Origin: Lentibacillus cibarius
GTDB taxonomy: Bacteria; Bacillota; Bacilli; Bacillales; Amphibacillaceae
Direction of reading: 5' to 3'
Assembly (NCBI RefSeq): GCF_005887555.1
Contig: NZ_VCIA01000001.1
Coordinates: 806,001 to 870,000 of the forward strand
Length of the DNA: 64,000 nucleotides
Part shown: one piece after another, positions 8,610 through 18,400 of the stretch
Layout of the letters: each line of letters starts with the position of its first letter
Numbering within the stretch: the first letter of the stretch is position 1
Program-made: the position numbers and the translations under genes
Notes under the pieces: generated by a model
Database searches by the model: none
Seen by the model: the letters and a program-made list of their open reading frames with translations, nothing else
Told to the model about the DNA's origin: nothing

Positions 8610-10826
8610 TTAATCGAGCATAATTCCCATTTCTGTTTTTTCGCCCAAACCAATCCCGGCCAATGTATCCGGTTCGAAGTCATAATCAACATCCAGAACC
8701 TCGACATCTGGCAATATGTTATACTTTTGTCCATCCTTTCCCGTCTGATAAAAGTCAATTGGTGTGCGTTCCTGTTTGTGTTTATAGGCAGGAATAGAAA
8801 CAGTGAACTTATCTATTTCACGACGTAGTTTTGTACGTTCACTTGAATCTTTTTCTGTTTCCAATGCTTCAAATAAATCTAGTATGTTATCGTATATAGT
8901 TCTGGGAATAACAGTAACCGACTGAATATCACGAAGAATTTCCTGTGCCTCATCATTCGTGTATTGATAATCTTCCAAGTAGTTCAATTTATGCACGGCA
9001 CGTTGAAATTCCGCGTAAAATGCTGATCTTTGCAATTCTTCTTTGGAATATATCTTTCTGACCAGTTCAACCTTCTCTTTTTCACTAATTGCTTTATAAT
9101 TAAAAGATTGTAAATATTTTTCTGTTATATTAACAATATCCTTATCGTATATTTTTGTGCCTGATACATCTTCAGTATAAATGTAAACATTCGGGTTATC
9201 ATGATCCAATTCTCTCTTTCGATAACAACGACCGAATCGCTGCAGCAAACTATCAATTGTCGAAAGTTCTGTAAACAGTACATCGAAGTCAATATCTATA
9301 GATGCTTCCACCAATTGTGTTGTAATCCAAATTCCGTTTTCTTCCTCTTCGGCAAACCTTTTTATCTCGTCCTCCAACAAAGCACGGTCACGTTGAATAA
9401 ACCGGGAATGCAATAGATGTACATTCTCACCCTTTAGTTGCTCGTAAAGTTCGATGGCCCGATCAACCGTATTAACAATTACGAGCACCTTTTGTTCAGT
9501 GGCCATTTCTGTTATCCGTCCAGTGTCATCTTTTATTGCAGTTTGCTGCAAACTGATTTTATGTCTGATAAAGGATTCGTCTACAAACTCCTCTGTTATT
9601 GCATTGTTATCTAGAATTCCTCTATCGGCTAGCTCGTCCAAATATATCTGCGGCATGGTTGCCGTCATAATCATGAATTTCCCGCCGATTTCATGAATCA
9701 TTTCAATCGCCTTAAGAAGCACTGCTACAATCCATGGGTTATAGGCCTGAATTTCATCAATAATCACTTTAGAAAAAGCCATTGTTGCGAAATACTTCTC
9801 GTAACCCTTAAATTTAAAAGGAAACTTCAAAATTTGATCAATCGTTGTGAACAACAATTTATTCGCGAAGTTTCTAGACTGATCATAAATGATTTCCCAA
9901 TCTTCATCGCCATTTTCATCCAAATGGGATGCACTTGTCCCGTGCAGTAAGCCAACATTTTTATAATTCATATTATTACGGACACGATCATAAAGTGCAT
10001 TTAATGAAACGCGAATGGGAAGTGTGAAGAATGTTTTGTCTTCTCCTGCCCACAACAACGCAGCCTCTGTTTTCCCCATTCCGGTCTGTGCAACAACGAT
10101 AAGATTCTTATTCTGATTTTTATAAGTGAATTCCTGGAGTGGGCGTAAGGCGTTTGATCCGAAGTTCTCCTGCATATAGTTGTGTGTCAGTTCGGCAATA
10201 TTGACATCCGTATCAACCTCTATGGGGACATGGGCAGATGCTGCGTGGTCTAAACGGTGGAGCAATCCTTTAATCAGGATATACAGGTTATATGTTTCTT
10301 TATTATCTTTTACTTCTGTGATTCGATCTTTTGGTTTTAGCGGATTCGTAATTTTAAATTTCTTCTGATTTTTATCCGGGACCTTTATATTCATTTCACT
10401 CACAATTTTTGGGAAATGATAGATTATTTCGTTCTCATACACTTCAGTTAGAAACGAAACATTAGGCTGGGTATTCCGTTCATGATGAAAGGCTATCGCT
10501 TGAATAAGAATTCGTCTTTCTTCTTTGCTTAGATCCCAATCACTAACCGGTAAAAAGAATGGTGATAAATAATTATGGGGCACATGTCCGAATTCAGATA
10601 CGGATACTGCCTCATCGGTTTTCAATGCCTTATGCATCTTTGTCTGAAAATCATTATTCACTTTGCCCAGATCATGATATTGGGCAGCCTTATACAATAA
10701 ATCCCATACTTTTTCATAAGGTATTTTTTCGTAATAAGCATTTTTCAACACAGTAAATCTAGATAACAACTCGTCAGTATGTTCTTTTAATGTCTCCATC
10801 TCAGGTCTTGTTTTAGCAATCAACAA
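8610..10826 (-). CDS. cas3: CRISPR-associated helicase-nuclease Cas3
   Basis: The effector nuclease-helicase is recruited by Cascade to degrade target DNA. From an assigned TTG start (10826) the protein has 738 residues: an HD nuclease domain (YHDLGK near 50, AFHHERN near 112), Walker A AQTGMGKT (near 247), a DEIQ box in place of DEAH/DExH (near 357), TATMP, and the arginine finger motif QRFGRCYRKR. The TTG is preferred because AGAGGTGA precedes it by about 5 nt; the frame stays open to 10910, inside cas5, without a comparable site. All nuclease and helicase motifs seem intact. Confidence 0.94.
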   Translation of the reverse strand: MLIAKTRPEMETLKEHTDELLSRFTVLKNAYYEKIPYEKVWDLLYKAAQYHDLGKVNNDFQTKMHKALKTDEAVSVSEFGHVPHNYLSPFFLPVSDWDLSKEERRILIQAIAFHHERNTQPNVSFLTEVYENEIIYHFPKIVSEMNIKVPDKNQKKFKITNPLKPKDRITEVKDNKETYNLYILIKGLLHRLDHAASAHVPIEVDTDVNIAELTHNYMQENFGSNALRPLQEFTYKNQNKNLIVVAQTGMGKTEAALLWAGEDKTFFTLPIRVSLNALYDRVRNNMNYKNVGLLHGTSASHLDENGDEDWEIIYDQSRNFANKLLFTTIDQILKFPFKFKGYEKYFATMAFSKVIIDEIQAYNPWIVAVLLKAIEMIHEIGGKFMIMTATMPQIYLDELADRGILDNNAITEEFVDESFIRHKISLQQTAIKDDTGRITEMATEQKVLVIVNTVDRAIELYEQLKGENVHLLHSRFIQRDRALLEDEIKRFAEEEENGIWITTQLVEASIDIDFDVLFTELSTIDSLLQRFGRCYRKRELDHDNPNVYIYTEDVSGTKIYDKDIVNITEKYLQSFNYKAISEKEKVELVRKIYSKEELQRSAFYAEFQRAVHKLNYLEDYQYTNDEAQEILRDIQSVTVIPRTIYDNILDLFEALETEKDSSERTKLRREIDKFTVSIPAYKHKQERTPIDFYQTGKDGQKYNILPDVEVLDVDYDFEPDTLAGIGLGEKTEMGIMLD

Positions 10827-10878
10827 TCTTATCACCTCTATTTTAATGGGCCAACGGGATATACCCGTTGGCAACAAG

Positions 10879-11589
10879 TTATTGGTTCCAGAAAACTGGG
10901 TAACCTTCATGATCTATTAATATTTGGCTATTAAAATAGTCTTCATTAATTTGCTCATTTCGTGGAATATAAATGGATGGTATTTTATTCCACTCTCTTA
11001 TTCCTTTTTTAATGGTGTATGTCCAGTTTAATAAATAGGGAACTCCCAACCCTTCTTCCGTTACTTGCGCTTTAGGTACGTAAACGGCATGTTTTGTGAA
11101 GCAATCGTCTGTCTCGGTCAATGATACAAAGTCAAGTTCATCAATTCGGAGCAGATCTTCATGCCGACCTAAGGAAACAAATGAAGTTAATTCCTGAAAA
11201 CCATGATAGATGTCATGTAACACCTCTTCTTCCGCTTTTATATGAAAAACAAGCTGAACATTATATAGCATATGGGTGTACAAGGGCATAGACGTCATAA
11301 CATTAGTTGAATACTCAGGAGTTTCCTCAGAAATACCTTCCAGTACGATTGGCATAGCAAACTCATGCTTTTTTACTAAATACGTTTTCCGGTAATCCAC
11401 CATCTGTGTTTCATAATCACCTTGAATGGAAAGTGAAAACGGAATAAGTCTGTCCGCATTCAAAACAGCATGAATCATCCCTTTCACTGTTGAATAAGGT
11501 GGTAGGGGATAAGTTTCTGTTACCTTATTGGCAAACGGCTTTTTATAGCATACTGTTTCCTGAAACGCCTTGATTCTTAGCACTTTCAT
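10879..11589 (-). CDS. cas5: Cascade subunit Cas5 (type I-B)
   Basis: This 236-residue RAMP protein caps the crRNA 5' handle. The N-terminus MKVLRIKAFQETVCYKKPFA followed by TYPLPPYSTVKGMIHAVL is typical of the Cas5b/Cas5t group, with a second repeat-associated fold after the mid region. Its ATG overlaps the cas7 TGA (ATGA), so translation is coupled and subunit production is balanced. Length is normal. Confidence 0.94.
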   Translation of the reverse strand: MKVLRIKAFQETVCYKKPFANKVTETYPLPPYSTVKGMIHAVLNADRLIPFSLSIQGDYETQMVDYRKTYLVKKHEFAMPIVLEGISEETPEYSTNVMTSMPLYTHMLYNVQLVFHIKAEEEVLHDIYHGFQELTSFVSLGRHEDLLRIDELDFVSLTETDDCFTKHAVYVPKAQVTEEGLGVPYLLNWTYTIKKGIREWNKIPSIYIPRNEQINEDYFNSQILIDHEGYPVFWNQ

Positions 11590-12473
11590 ACAGAAACACC
11601 GAAATAAGCGTCGACTTTTTTATTCAAATTTTCATAGAATTCATCAACAGTACCTGTCTTGGCAATACGATTAAATTCATCTTCATTATCAAACACTCCG
11701 CGAACATACCCGATATTCGTACTATCTTCAATCGATGAACCAAATACATTTGTTTTAATCGTATCTTCCAGTGACGGTGTATTTAATTGATCTTTACCTC
11801 CAAGGGACACACGGCCCTGGAAAAATGGATTCGGAATTGGATAAGCACCTCCAATGACGAACAACGGTGAAAGGTTCTCCTGCCTGCCACGAATTTCCCG
11901 ATTTAAAAATTTAGTAACTTCTAAGAATTGCTTTACACGATTCGCTTTCTCTTCGTCATTTAATTCCACATCTGCATCTTTTCCTACTCGTGACAAATCA
12001 ATGGTAACTGTGTACGTATAGTAACTGATATGCTGCTCAATCGTCGCTAAATTAGCGTCTTGGTTAATTCTTGAAGCAAGTCCCATATTGTTCAAGAATT
12101 CAAGGTCGCTCTTATACGGCTCTAACGATATTGCATGGCTCAACCTAGCAACTGCAGAACGTTTAGCTGCACCTGTTTTAGCTTTCGTTTTCATATAGCC
12201 AAACAGATCCATTTCTACCGAATCTTTAATGGTGCATTTTTCTTTAAACTGAATGACGCGCTGCTCTTTATCTACAACATCCAGGTTCCAATCAAAGAAT
12301 TGGTTCCCGAGGCGCACCATATCGTAACGCAAACTTTGCCTGGAAGCGAACGTGTATACACCACCATCACCCCGGTGGAATTTTTTCAATTCGGAAATAT
12401 TCGCGGTTCCCTCCCCATAATTTAATGAATTGGCACGGAAAACAACGGTAAATGTAATCGCCTTATTAGACAT
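11586..12473 (-). CDS. cas7: Cascade backbone subunit Cas7 (Cst2/DevR type)
   Basis: The backbone subunit polymerises along the crRNA spacer. The chosen ATG (12473) gives MSNKAITFTVVFRANSLNYG, the classical Cst2/DevR start; GGAAGGGGAG precedes it, whereas the frame extends seven codons further without better signals. Further signatures are FASRQSLRYDMVR and NREIRGRQENLSPLFVIGG. The start overlaps the cas8b/cas11 stop by about 8 nt. 295 residues, full length. Confidence 0.95.
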   Translation of the reverse strand: MSNKAITFTVVFRANSLNYGEGTANISELKKFHRGDGGVYTFASRQSLRYDMVRLGNQFFDWNLDVVDKEQRVIQFKEKCTIKDSVEMDLFGYMKTKAKTGAAKRSAVARLSHAISLEPYKSDLEFLNNMGLASRINQDANLATIEQHISYYTYTVTIDLSRVGKDADVELNDEEKANRVKQFLEVTKFLNREIRGRQENLSPLFVIGGAYPIPNPFFQGRVSLGGKDQLNTPSLEDTIKTNVFGSSIEDSTNIGYVRGVFDNEDEFNRIAKTGTVDEFYENLNKKVDAYFGVSV

Positions 12474-12774
12474 TGTTAAACTCCCCTTCCTCATTTGGTT
12501 TGGAAATTAATCCGGATACCCATGCATTAGCTACTGTTTCAAAGTCCATGCTTTTTTCGTGTAATGCTTCAAGCAGGATTGATGGCATTTCAAGTTCACT
12601 TGAGATATAAACTCTCATGACCGTATCCATGAATGTATTTCTATTCCCAGCCTGAACAGAATTTAATAAACGATAAGCCATACCCTGTGCCTTTTTAAGT
12701 CCAATCTTATTCCGCACTTGTTCAGCACTCTTGTACAATACCCAAATATACTTTTGTTGCTTTTCTGAATCCAT
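12466..12774 (-). CDS. cas11: Cascade small subunit Cas11b, translated from an internal start in cas8b
   Basis: The 3' part of the cas8b gene contains an ATG at 12774 preceded by AAGGAGGG about 10 nt upstream, a strong ribosome binding site deep inside an ORF. Translation yields a 102-residue, largely helical protein (MDSEKQQKYIWVLYKSAEQV at the N-terminus). In types I-B, I-C and I-D it is established that the small subunit Cas11 arises from such internal initiation within the large-subunit gene. This frame differs from that of the upstream cas8b segment because of a 1-nt frameshift, so the small subunit should be made even if the large one is damaged. Confidence 0.75.
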   Translation of the reverse strand: MDSEKQQKYIWVLYKSAEQVRNKIGLKKAQGMAYRLLNSVQAGNRNTFMDTVMRVYISSELEMPSILLEALHEKSMDFETVANAWVSGLISKPNEEGEFNNV

Positions 12775-14159
12775 ATGGTTTACACCCTCCTTCGAGTAAA
12801 ATTGATTAAAATGCCTCAAGATAGTCATGAACATAACTTCCAAAGGAGAATAATTATTTTTAACCTTGTCCCGGAGTGTTTCAAAAATAAAGATTCTCGT
12901 GTCCACGCCTTTAAGCAAATATTTAATAAACGCGGTTCGATTCTTATAAAAGATATATCCAAAAAGCTTGCTGTGTTTTCAAAAAGATGAATTAAATTGG
13001 GTGTCAAAATCATGTAATCTAGCATCGTCTTTTTAGCTTTGTAGTCCGATTCATACTCCAGTATAAGATAATTTTTCTTCAACATATCAGCCTTTAAACG
13101 CTGCTCACTAACTAAATCAAAAACCACTTCATCAAATGACATTTCCTCATCAGCTTCTGTATTATAATGTTCATTAGTATGGTATATTTGTTCAAAGGAA
13201 CCATCAAACTGTATAAATACCGATTTCCCATTCGATATCGTTGCACCTGCAGGGGCGCAAAACAGCAGCAATTTAGCAAGTGCACTTATAGGAAAATAGT
13301 TTTTCCCATCACTGTTCCAGGTACTGTTCAAGGCGTTTTTAAGACTAAGTGCCAGTGGTGAAAATACACTTTCTTCAAACGAGAAAAATCCTAATCGAAA
13401 ATCAGTCAAACTGCACTTAAGTACTTCTTCTTGTATGTATTCATTCATTTCTTCGCTGTTCTTGTTCTTAAGTGGACGTTTCAAAGATCCTAGAGATTTG
13501 TGTTCAGTATGTTGCAGTACATTGTGAGCACTTTCTGTACTACCTTGATCAATTGCTTGGATGAAATCCCATTCGTCAAGAACTGGTTGAATAAAGTCTT
13601 TCATTAGTAATTGTTTTTGTCCCTCGATATTTTTGGTATTATGAATCACGTTTAAAAAAGATACTTGACCGAAATACGGCTGAAAATAGATAGTTTTAAA
13701 TGTATTGCAGGTCAGCTTTTCATCTATTTCCCGTGTATATAGGTTTTCTATGATCCTATTAAGCCAGTCATCCATTACTTCATGATATGTTTTTTCATTT
13801 CTGTAGCTTTTGACATGTTCAAGAATTATGTGACCGGCATCGGTGTCTTTAAAATATTTGCTAATTTTGGTTTCAATTTCTTTCAATCGAGAGTTCAACA
13901 ATGATTTAACATTCTTGTTTCCTTTTTTCCATTTACTATGCCAGCTGTTAAGAATCTTTTCATGTCTCTTGGCAACACTATATTTGTTTAGAAAATAATA
14001 GAAAAACGCGTCAGGCAATACCTTCAGTTGTTCCTTTGTAACAACAAAACCGTCATTGGTTGTTGGAACATATACGCCATACGATTCTAGTATTCTTTTA
14101 TAACCAACCATCCCCTGAGTGAAAGCCCATTCGTTCATAGAGACTTCAACTTGTTCCAA
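12466..14159 (-). pseudogene. cas8b: Cascade large subunit Cas8b (Cst1-like), single-base frameshift
   Basis: The large subunit recognises PAM and recruits Cas3. Reading begins at TTG 14159, directly behind the cas6 stop with AGGAGGTG upstream, and gives MEQVEVSMNEWAFTQGMVGY, Cst1-like. The frame runs to 12825, but its last about 45 residues look unrelated. The homologous continuation (FYKNRTAFIKYLLKGVDTR onwards) lies in a -1 frame that is open from 12978 to 12466. Adding one A to the AAAA run at 12976-12979 restores LIHLFEKHSKLFGYIFYKN and a 564-residue protein; the span is 1694 bp, one short of a codon multiple. It may be a real mutation, a sequencing error, or (less likely) recoding; no canonical -1 slippery heptamer is present. 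Confidence 0.8.
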
Positions 14160-14876
14160 TCAATTCACCTCCTTCTCCATTTCTAAAAGTCCTAGACCTA
14201 ATGACCTCCGCATACTGATCCCGTTATCATAGAGACCCTGCAAGTCTTCAGGATCACCTTGAAGTTGTATAAGTCCTTTATTTGTTGTTAAATAAAGTGG
14301 TTTGTCCTGTTCCTGATGAAGGTTTTCTTTGAGAACTTGCTTGGTCATCATCGTTTGCACTACCTTGATTGGCTGTTTCATTTCTTTGCCGGAAGCTTCG
14401 CGAAGTACTAATTCCGCAACATAGGCTAATTCATTGGCAAAGTTACTGTCCGTTGCCAGCAGCGGTTTATTATCTTTTGATTCAATAAGTATAGGCGATA
14501 ATGTCCTAAATACAACATTTTCTTCGGTAATAGTTTTCTTGGGAAGTAAGCTTTTTCGTTTCAGGGTCACACGAGAACCTTTAATAAGGTATGCTTGTCC
14601 TTTTTGCGAGCCATTCATAAGATGCATAATAAATTCATAACTGGAGCTTGATACATTCAAATGTAATTCATTACCGTAAATCATATTCTGTCTAATATCC
14701 AGATTATTTATATATGTTGAGTAGGCAAACGGTTTCATTTGGCGCCTGTTCTGAACAAACAGGTAGTCATAGTATGTCTCGGATCCGTTTTTAATCATTT
14801 CCTTAAGGATGGATAACGTCCCCAGTCTGTATGCCACAGGAATCGACTGCATATCAAAGACTAATTTCACTCTCAC
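14160..14876 (-). CDS. cas6: CRISPR RNA endoribonuclease Cas6
   Basis: First gene of the cas operon, 238 residues. It cleaves the precursor crRNA within the repeat to leave the 8-nt handle. The C-terminal glycine-rich loop reads GISMRRSLGLGLLEME, matching the G-x-G-x-RR-S-x-G-x-G type motif of Cas6; the N-terminal half is a RAMP fold (MRVKLVFDMQSIPVAYR). Start is GTG 14876 with GGGGGTG five bases before. Its stop is immediately followed by the TTG of cas8b. Confidence 0.93.
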   Translation of the reverse strand: MRVKLVFDMQSIPVAYRLGTLSILKEMIKNGSETYYDYLFVQNRRQMKPFAYSTYINNLDIRQNMIYGNELHLNVSSSSYEFIMHLMNGSQKGQAYLIKGSRVTLKRKSLLPKKTITEENVVFRTLSPILIESKDNKPLLATDSNFANELAYVAELVLREASGKEMKQPIKVVQTMMTKQVLKENLHQEQDKPLYLTTNKGLIQLQGDPEDLQGLYDNGISMRRSLGLGLLEMEKEVN

Positions 14877-14961
14877 TTAATCACCCCCTTTCAAGTAATA
14901 TGATGTATTTATCCCCACTCTACCACATAGCCCATACAAAAACATGCACACCCCAAAAAAT

Positions 14962-15744
14962 TTAATACCATTCCGCTTTCCGGTCCTGGAAAATCGAGAT
15001 TTGGCTCCGGATGTCATCTACCTTATCCAATTCAATATCAGCTAAAACGATTTTTTCATCATCGCCGCCTTCTGTAACTATATTCCCCCACGGATCGACC
15101 ACCATGGACATGCCACCGAATTCGTTGTCCGGATCGGCGCCGACGCGGTTACAGGCGACAATGTAGCATTGGTTTTCTATTGCACGGGCCTGCAGTAATG
15201 TACACCAGTGATCAATGCGCTGTTTCGGCCATTGGGCGACGACATACATGACTTTTGCCCCATTCACCGCTGACTTGCGCATCCATTCCGGGAAGCGGAT
15301 GTCATAACAAATAAAACCTGCCGAATCGATGCCCGCTAGCTTAAAGTCTGGATAATCTTCCCCACTGGTCAGATGCAAATGCTCATCCATCAGCTGGAAT
15401 AGATGTAGCTTACTGTACTTATGGACAAGGTTTCCTTCTTCATCCACCACCAGCATCGTATTTTTCATATCTTCCCCGTCCTGTTCAGCTGCCGATCCGC
15501 CAACGATAGCGACATTCAATTCCCTGGCTAAGTCGCCTAAAAATTCAATCGTCGCTTTCGCATCTTTGTCAGCCAGCACGTCAAAGCGATCCAAATCATA
15601 GCCTGTGTCCCATAACTCGGGCAGAACAATAATTTCCGCTCCCACCTGCACGGCATCCATCACCCACTTGCCGACACGGTTGAAATTAACTTTTGGATCA
15701 CCATACGTTACATCCATTTGAATCATTGCCACTTTTTTCTTCAC
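14962..15744 (-). CDS. Carbon-nitrogen hydrolase, MtnU-like amidase
   Basis: A 260-residue nitrilase-superfamily amidase with the Glu-Lys-Cys triad visible: E in VLPELWDTGYD, K in KYSKLHLFQLMDE, and C in FICYDIRFPEWMRK. It closely resembles B. subtilis MtnU (YkrU), thought to be an omega-amidase acting on alpha-keto acid amides in methionine salvage; no other salvage genes are near, so the substrate is inferred. The GTG at 15744 is chosen because AGGAGG lies 8 nt upstream; the first GTG in the frame overlaps that site. A strong terminator pair follows the neighbouring gene upstream, so it is monocistronic. Confidence 0.85.
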   Translation of the reverse strand: MKKKVAMIQMDVTYGDPKVNFNRVGKWVMDAVQVGAEIIVLPELWDTGYDLDRFDVLADKDAKATIEFLGDLARELNVAIVGGSAAEQDGEDMKNTMLVVDEEGNLVHKYSKLHLFQLMDEHLHLTSGEDYPDFKLAGIDSAGFICYDIRFPEWMRKSAVNGAKVMYVVAQWPKQRIDHWCTLLQARAIENQCYIVACNRVGADPDNEFGGMSMVVDPWGNIVTEGGDDEKIVLADIELDKVDDIRSQISIFQDRKAEWY

Positions 15745-15868
15745 AACGAACACCTCCTGCCTTCAGCTTATCATGAAACTAATTCACACCCTACCGATTG
15801 GGATGATGACCTTCCGAATTGACCTTTTTAGCGACGCAAGACCGAGACAGTGAACGCTTCCTTCGCAT

Positions 15869-15908
15869 AAAAAATCCATGCGACCAGTTATTGCCGCATG
15901 GATTTTTC
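15869..15908. terminator. Bidirectional intrinsic terminator
   Basis: AAAAAATCCATGCG and CGCATGGATTTTT form a long perfect stem flanked by A- and T-runs, so it can terminate in either direction. It lies between the amidase gene and the YdjO-like gene. Confidence 0.8.
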
Positions 15909-15940
15909 CTATGGTAATTCAGCCTGTTTTCAAAACTTAA

Positions 15941-15967
15941 AAAAGCACTGGAAGTCCAGTGCCTTTT
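15941..15967. terminator. Intrinsic terminator after the YdjO-like gene
   Basis: GCACTGG-AAGT-CCAGTGC is a perfect stem with A-run and T-run flanks. It lies about 70 nt past the stop of the minus-strand YdjO-like gene. Confidence 0.75.
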
Positions 15968-16036
15968 ACATTAGAAAAGATGTCTGTTATCGACACCTTA
16001 GCTACAACCTATTCTATTTTCGTTTGCTTTAACTAA

Positions 16037-16222
16037 TTAATCCTCAAGCTCTGGAAGCACACGAACCTCTTTATTCATTGGAGATTGGCATAGCGGGCAT
16101 TGTGGCGTTTCTTCAAAACTGTATGATTCTCTCATCCAGCCGGCGCAATCCTCGTTCGTGCAAGCCCAAACATTGGTGTCCACTTCTTGAACCGGCTTTT
16201 TTGGTCCCCGAGAAAACGACAT
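16037..16222 (-). CDS. YdjO-like small zinc-ribbon protein
   Basis: A 61-residue protein resembling the B. subtilis cold-inducible protein YdjO. Cysteines in WACTNEDCAGWMR and QCPLCQSPM form a probable four-cysteine zinc site. The ATG at 16222 (MSFSRGPKK) has GAAGGGGG upstream; a longer frame to 16270 lacks a better site. Function of the family is not established beyond cold induction in B. subtilis. Confidence 0.75.
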   Translation of the reverse strand: MSFSRGPKKPVQEVDTNVWACTNEDCAGWMRESYSFEETPQCPLCQSPMNKEVRVLPELED

Positions 16223-16316
16223 AACAGCATCCCCCTTCATGGTATTACTACCATTATACGCCTTTATCAAAAAATAGTAAAATTTTCATCAAACCATGTT
16301 GGGGTGCTGCAGAGAG

Positions 16317-17045
16317 TTATAAAATAAATTTTTCAATCGCTTTACCGACACCGTGCTGTTCATTTGTATCGGTTACGTAATCAGCTGCATTTTTGATGGC
16401 TTCCTGTGCATTTCCCATTGCGACGCCAATACCGGCCGATTGAATCATTTTCATATCATTAAGACTGTCGCCTACTGCCAAGACGTTATCCATGGTAATA
16501 CCCAATTCTTCACAAACACGTTGTAGTGCGCTTGCTTTGTTTACACCTTTAGGATTGACTTCCACGTTTGTTGGGAGGGAATTGGTCAGCTCCAAGTCAT
16601 CATAATAGGACAACTCTTTCACAATCATATCTAATTTATCCGTATCTTGTGAATCACAGCCGAATTTAAGCCACTCATGCGCGGAGAAGTCATCAGGCCT
16701 ATTTCCATACCATACATCTCCAGTGGACATCATCCACGTATTAACCCCCACCCCTTTACACAATTGCCACATCATTTTCACCCGGTCCGGAACGAGTAAA
16801 TGCCGTTCAAGCAATTCTTTTTCCATCGTCCATAGCTCGCCGCCATTGCAGGTTACCAGGTACGATTGCAAGTTAAGAGATTCAGCATACGGATAGCACG
16901 AGCCGATCCATCTCCCTGTACTAAGCACGACTCGCACCCCTTTATCAAGTGCCTGTGTTATTCTTTCCTTATTATATGCAGCAATCGTTTCCTCGCCTGT
17001 CAGCAATGTCCCATCCATATCCAACGCTACCAATTTAATATCCAT
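16317..17045 (-). CDS. Cof-type HAD-family phosphatase
   Basis: 242 residues with HAD motif I DMDGTLL (D9, D11), motif II STGRW, and motif IV GDSLNDMKMI; the intervening region is the Cof-type (C2) cap. Such enzymes dephosphorylate small sugar phosphates or cofactors in the cytosol; substrate cannot be read from sequence. Its ATG shares one base with the stop of the upstream MFS gene (TAATG), so the two form a coupled operon. Confidence 0.85.
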   Translation of the reverse strand: MDIKLVALDMDGTLLTGEETIAAYNKERITQALDKGVRVVLSTGRWIGSCYPYAESLNLQSYLVTCNGGELWTMEKELLERHLLVPDRVKMMWQLCKGVGVNTWMMSTGDVWYGNRPDDFSAHEWLKFGCDSQDTDKLDMIVKELSYYDDLELTNSLPTNVEVNPKGVNKASALQRVCEELGITMDNVLAVGDSLNDMKMIQSAGIGVAMGNAQEAIKNAADYVTDTNEQHGVGKAIEKFIL

Positions 17046-18232
17046 TACTCTGACGCCTCTCTTTCCAATGTTCCTTTGTCATAAATTCGTGTTGTCACAT
17101 ACGGAACTAATAATAACAATAGTAAAACAAAGAATAATGCTTCTATATTATACAAATCAACAATTAAACCACCAAGGAACGGTCCAATCATTCGCCCGGC
17201 CGAACCGACGCTGTTGACGAACCCTTGATAAAATCCTTCCCGGCCTGGTGGTGCTAAGTCATTCGCCAGTGTAGGGACTGCAGGCCACACAAGCATTTCA
17301 CCGATTGTCAGAATAACCATCGCTACCGCAAAAAACGCGAACACATCAGCAAACATAGCAACGACGTAGGACACAAGAAAAATCGTCGTCCCTACATAAA
17401 TTTGCACCTTTTCCGATGTAATGACCTTGGTTATCCATGCGATCAATGGCTGGCCGACAACGATGAGAAATCCATTTAGTGCCCAAAGCAAACTATATTT
17501 ATCAAGCGAAATCCCAATATCCTGTGTGTAGGACGCGATGGTCGATTGCCACTGACTATAGGCAATCCAAGAAACCAGCAATCCGCTACACAGAATAAGC
17601 AAGGCAATAAATGCCGACTTATCTTTTATTTTCTCACTCTGTTCAAAAACCGATGTGTGGACACGGTTATTTCTTACAATATCCATATTTCTGAACGTAA
17701 TCAACGTAAACAGAAAAAACATGCCAAACAATGTAGCGTTGGAAATAAACACATAATTAAACGAAAGACTTGCTACATAGCCAGCAATAGACGCACCAAG
17801 AGCAACGCCTAGATTTCGGGCTACATAGATGGCATTAAAGGAACGTCGTCCACCATCAGGCCAAACTGACCCGGCCATAGCAAACATAACCGGCCATGTC
17901 ATACCAGCACTGAAGCCGATTATGACAAGCAAGATAGAGTATGGCACAATGCTATGGTAAAAGGATAACGTAACTGCTGAAACAAATGCAGTCCCCGTAC
18001 CGATCAAAACGGTTTTGTACGCACTAAATTTATCGAATAGCACACCACCAACGAGATTGCCGATAATGGCCGCTCCCTGGTTCAGCGCCAAAATGAACCC
18101 GGCAAACGCAAGCGTCTTGCCGAGTTCATTGTGCATATATATCGTATTTAACGGCCACAGAAAGGAAGCACCTGTTACATTGATTGTCGTTCCTATTACC
18201 AACAACCAGATATATCTCGGCAATCCAATCAA
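17045..18232 (-). CDS. MFS transporter, multidrug-efflux type
   Basis: 395 residues with about 12 hydrophobic helices and an MFS motif A-like loop GGVLFDKFSAYKTVL between helices 2 and 3, plus GFSAGMTWPVMFAMAG. It resembles Bacillus YttB-like exporters; substrate unknown. It is transcribed first in a two-gene operon with the HAD phosphatase, with overlapping stop and start. Divergent from the SLC13 gene. Confidence 0.8.
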   Translation of the reverse strand: MIGLPRYIWLLVIGTTINVTGASFLWPLNTIYMHNELGKTLAFAGFILALNQGAAIIGNLVGGVLFDKFSAYKTVLIGTGTAFVSAVTLSFYHSIVPYSILLVIIGFSAGMTWPVMFAMAGSVWPDGGRRSFNAIYVARNLGVALGASIAGYVASLSFNYVFISNATLFGMFFLFTLITFRNMDIVRNNRVHTSVFEQSEKIKDKSAFIALLILCSGLLVSWIAYSQWQSTIASYTQDIGISLDKYSLLWALNGFLIVVGQPLIAWITKVITSEKVQIYVGTTIFLVSYVVAMFADVFAFFAVAMVILTIGEMLVWPAVPTLANDLAPPGREGFYQGFVNSVGSAGRMIGPFLGGLIVDLYNIEALFFVLLLLLLVPYVTTRIYDKGTLEREASE

Positions 18233-18400
18233 CCCACTTCTTATCGAATATCATCATTTAATTTTAATATATTTCGATGGTCTAAGCAATTATTAGTTTT
18301 TGGTATGTAATAAAATGGTGGATTAAATGGAATCACTTAATGAAGATGCTGAAGCGCACCCCCGTGACTGAGTTCGGCCTCGGAGCCGCGCGACTTTCCT

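Noticed and set aside
12825-12960. Programmed -1 frameshifting as the explanation for cas8b
   Set aside because: No canonical slippery heptamer in frame; adding a single A to the A4 run gives an uninterrupted homologous frame, so an indel or sequencing error is simpler.
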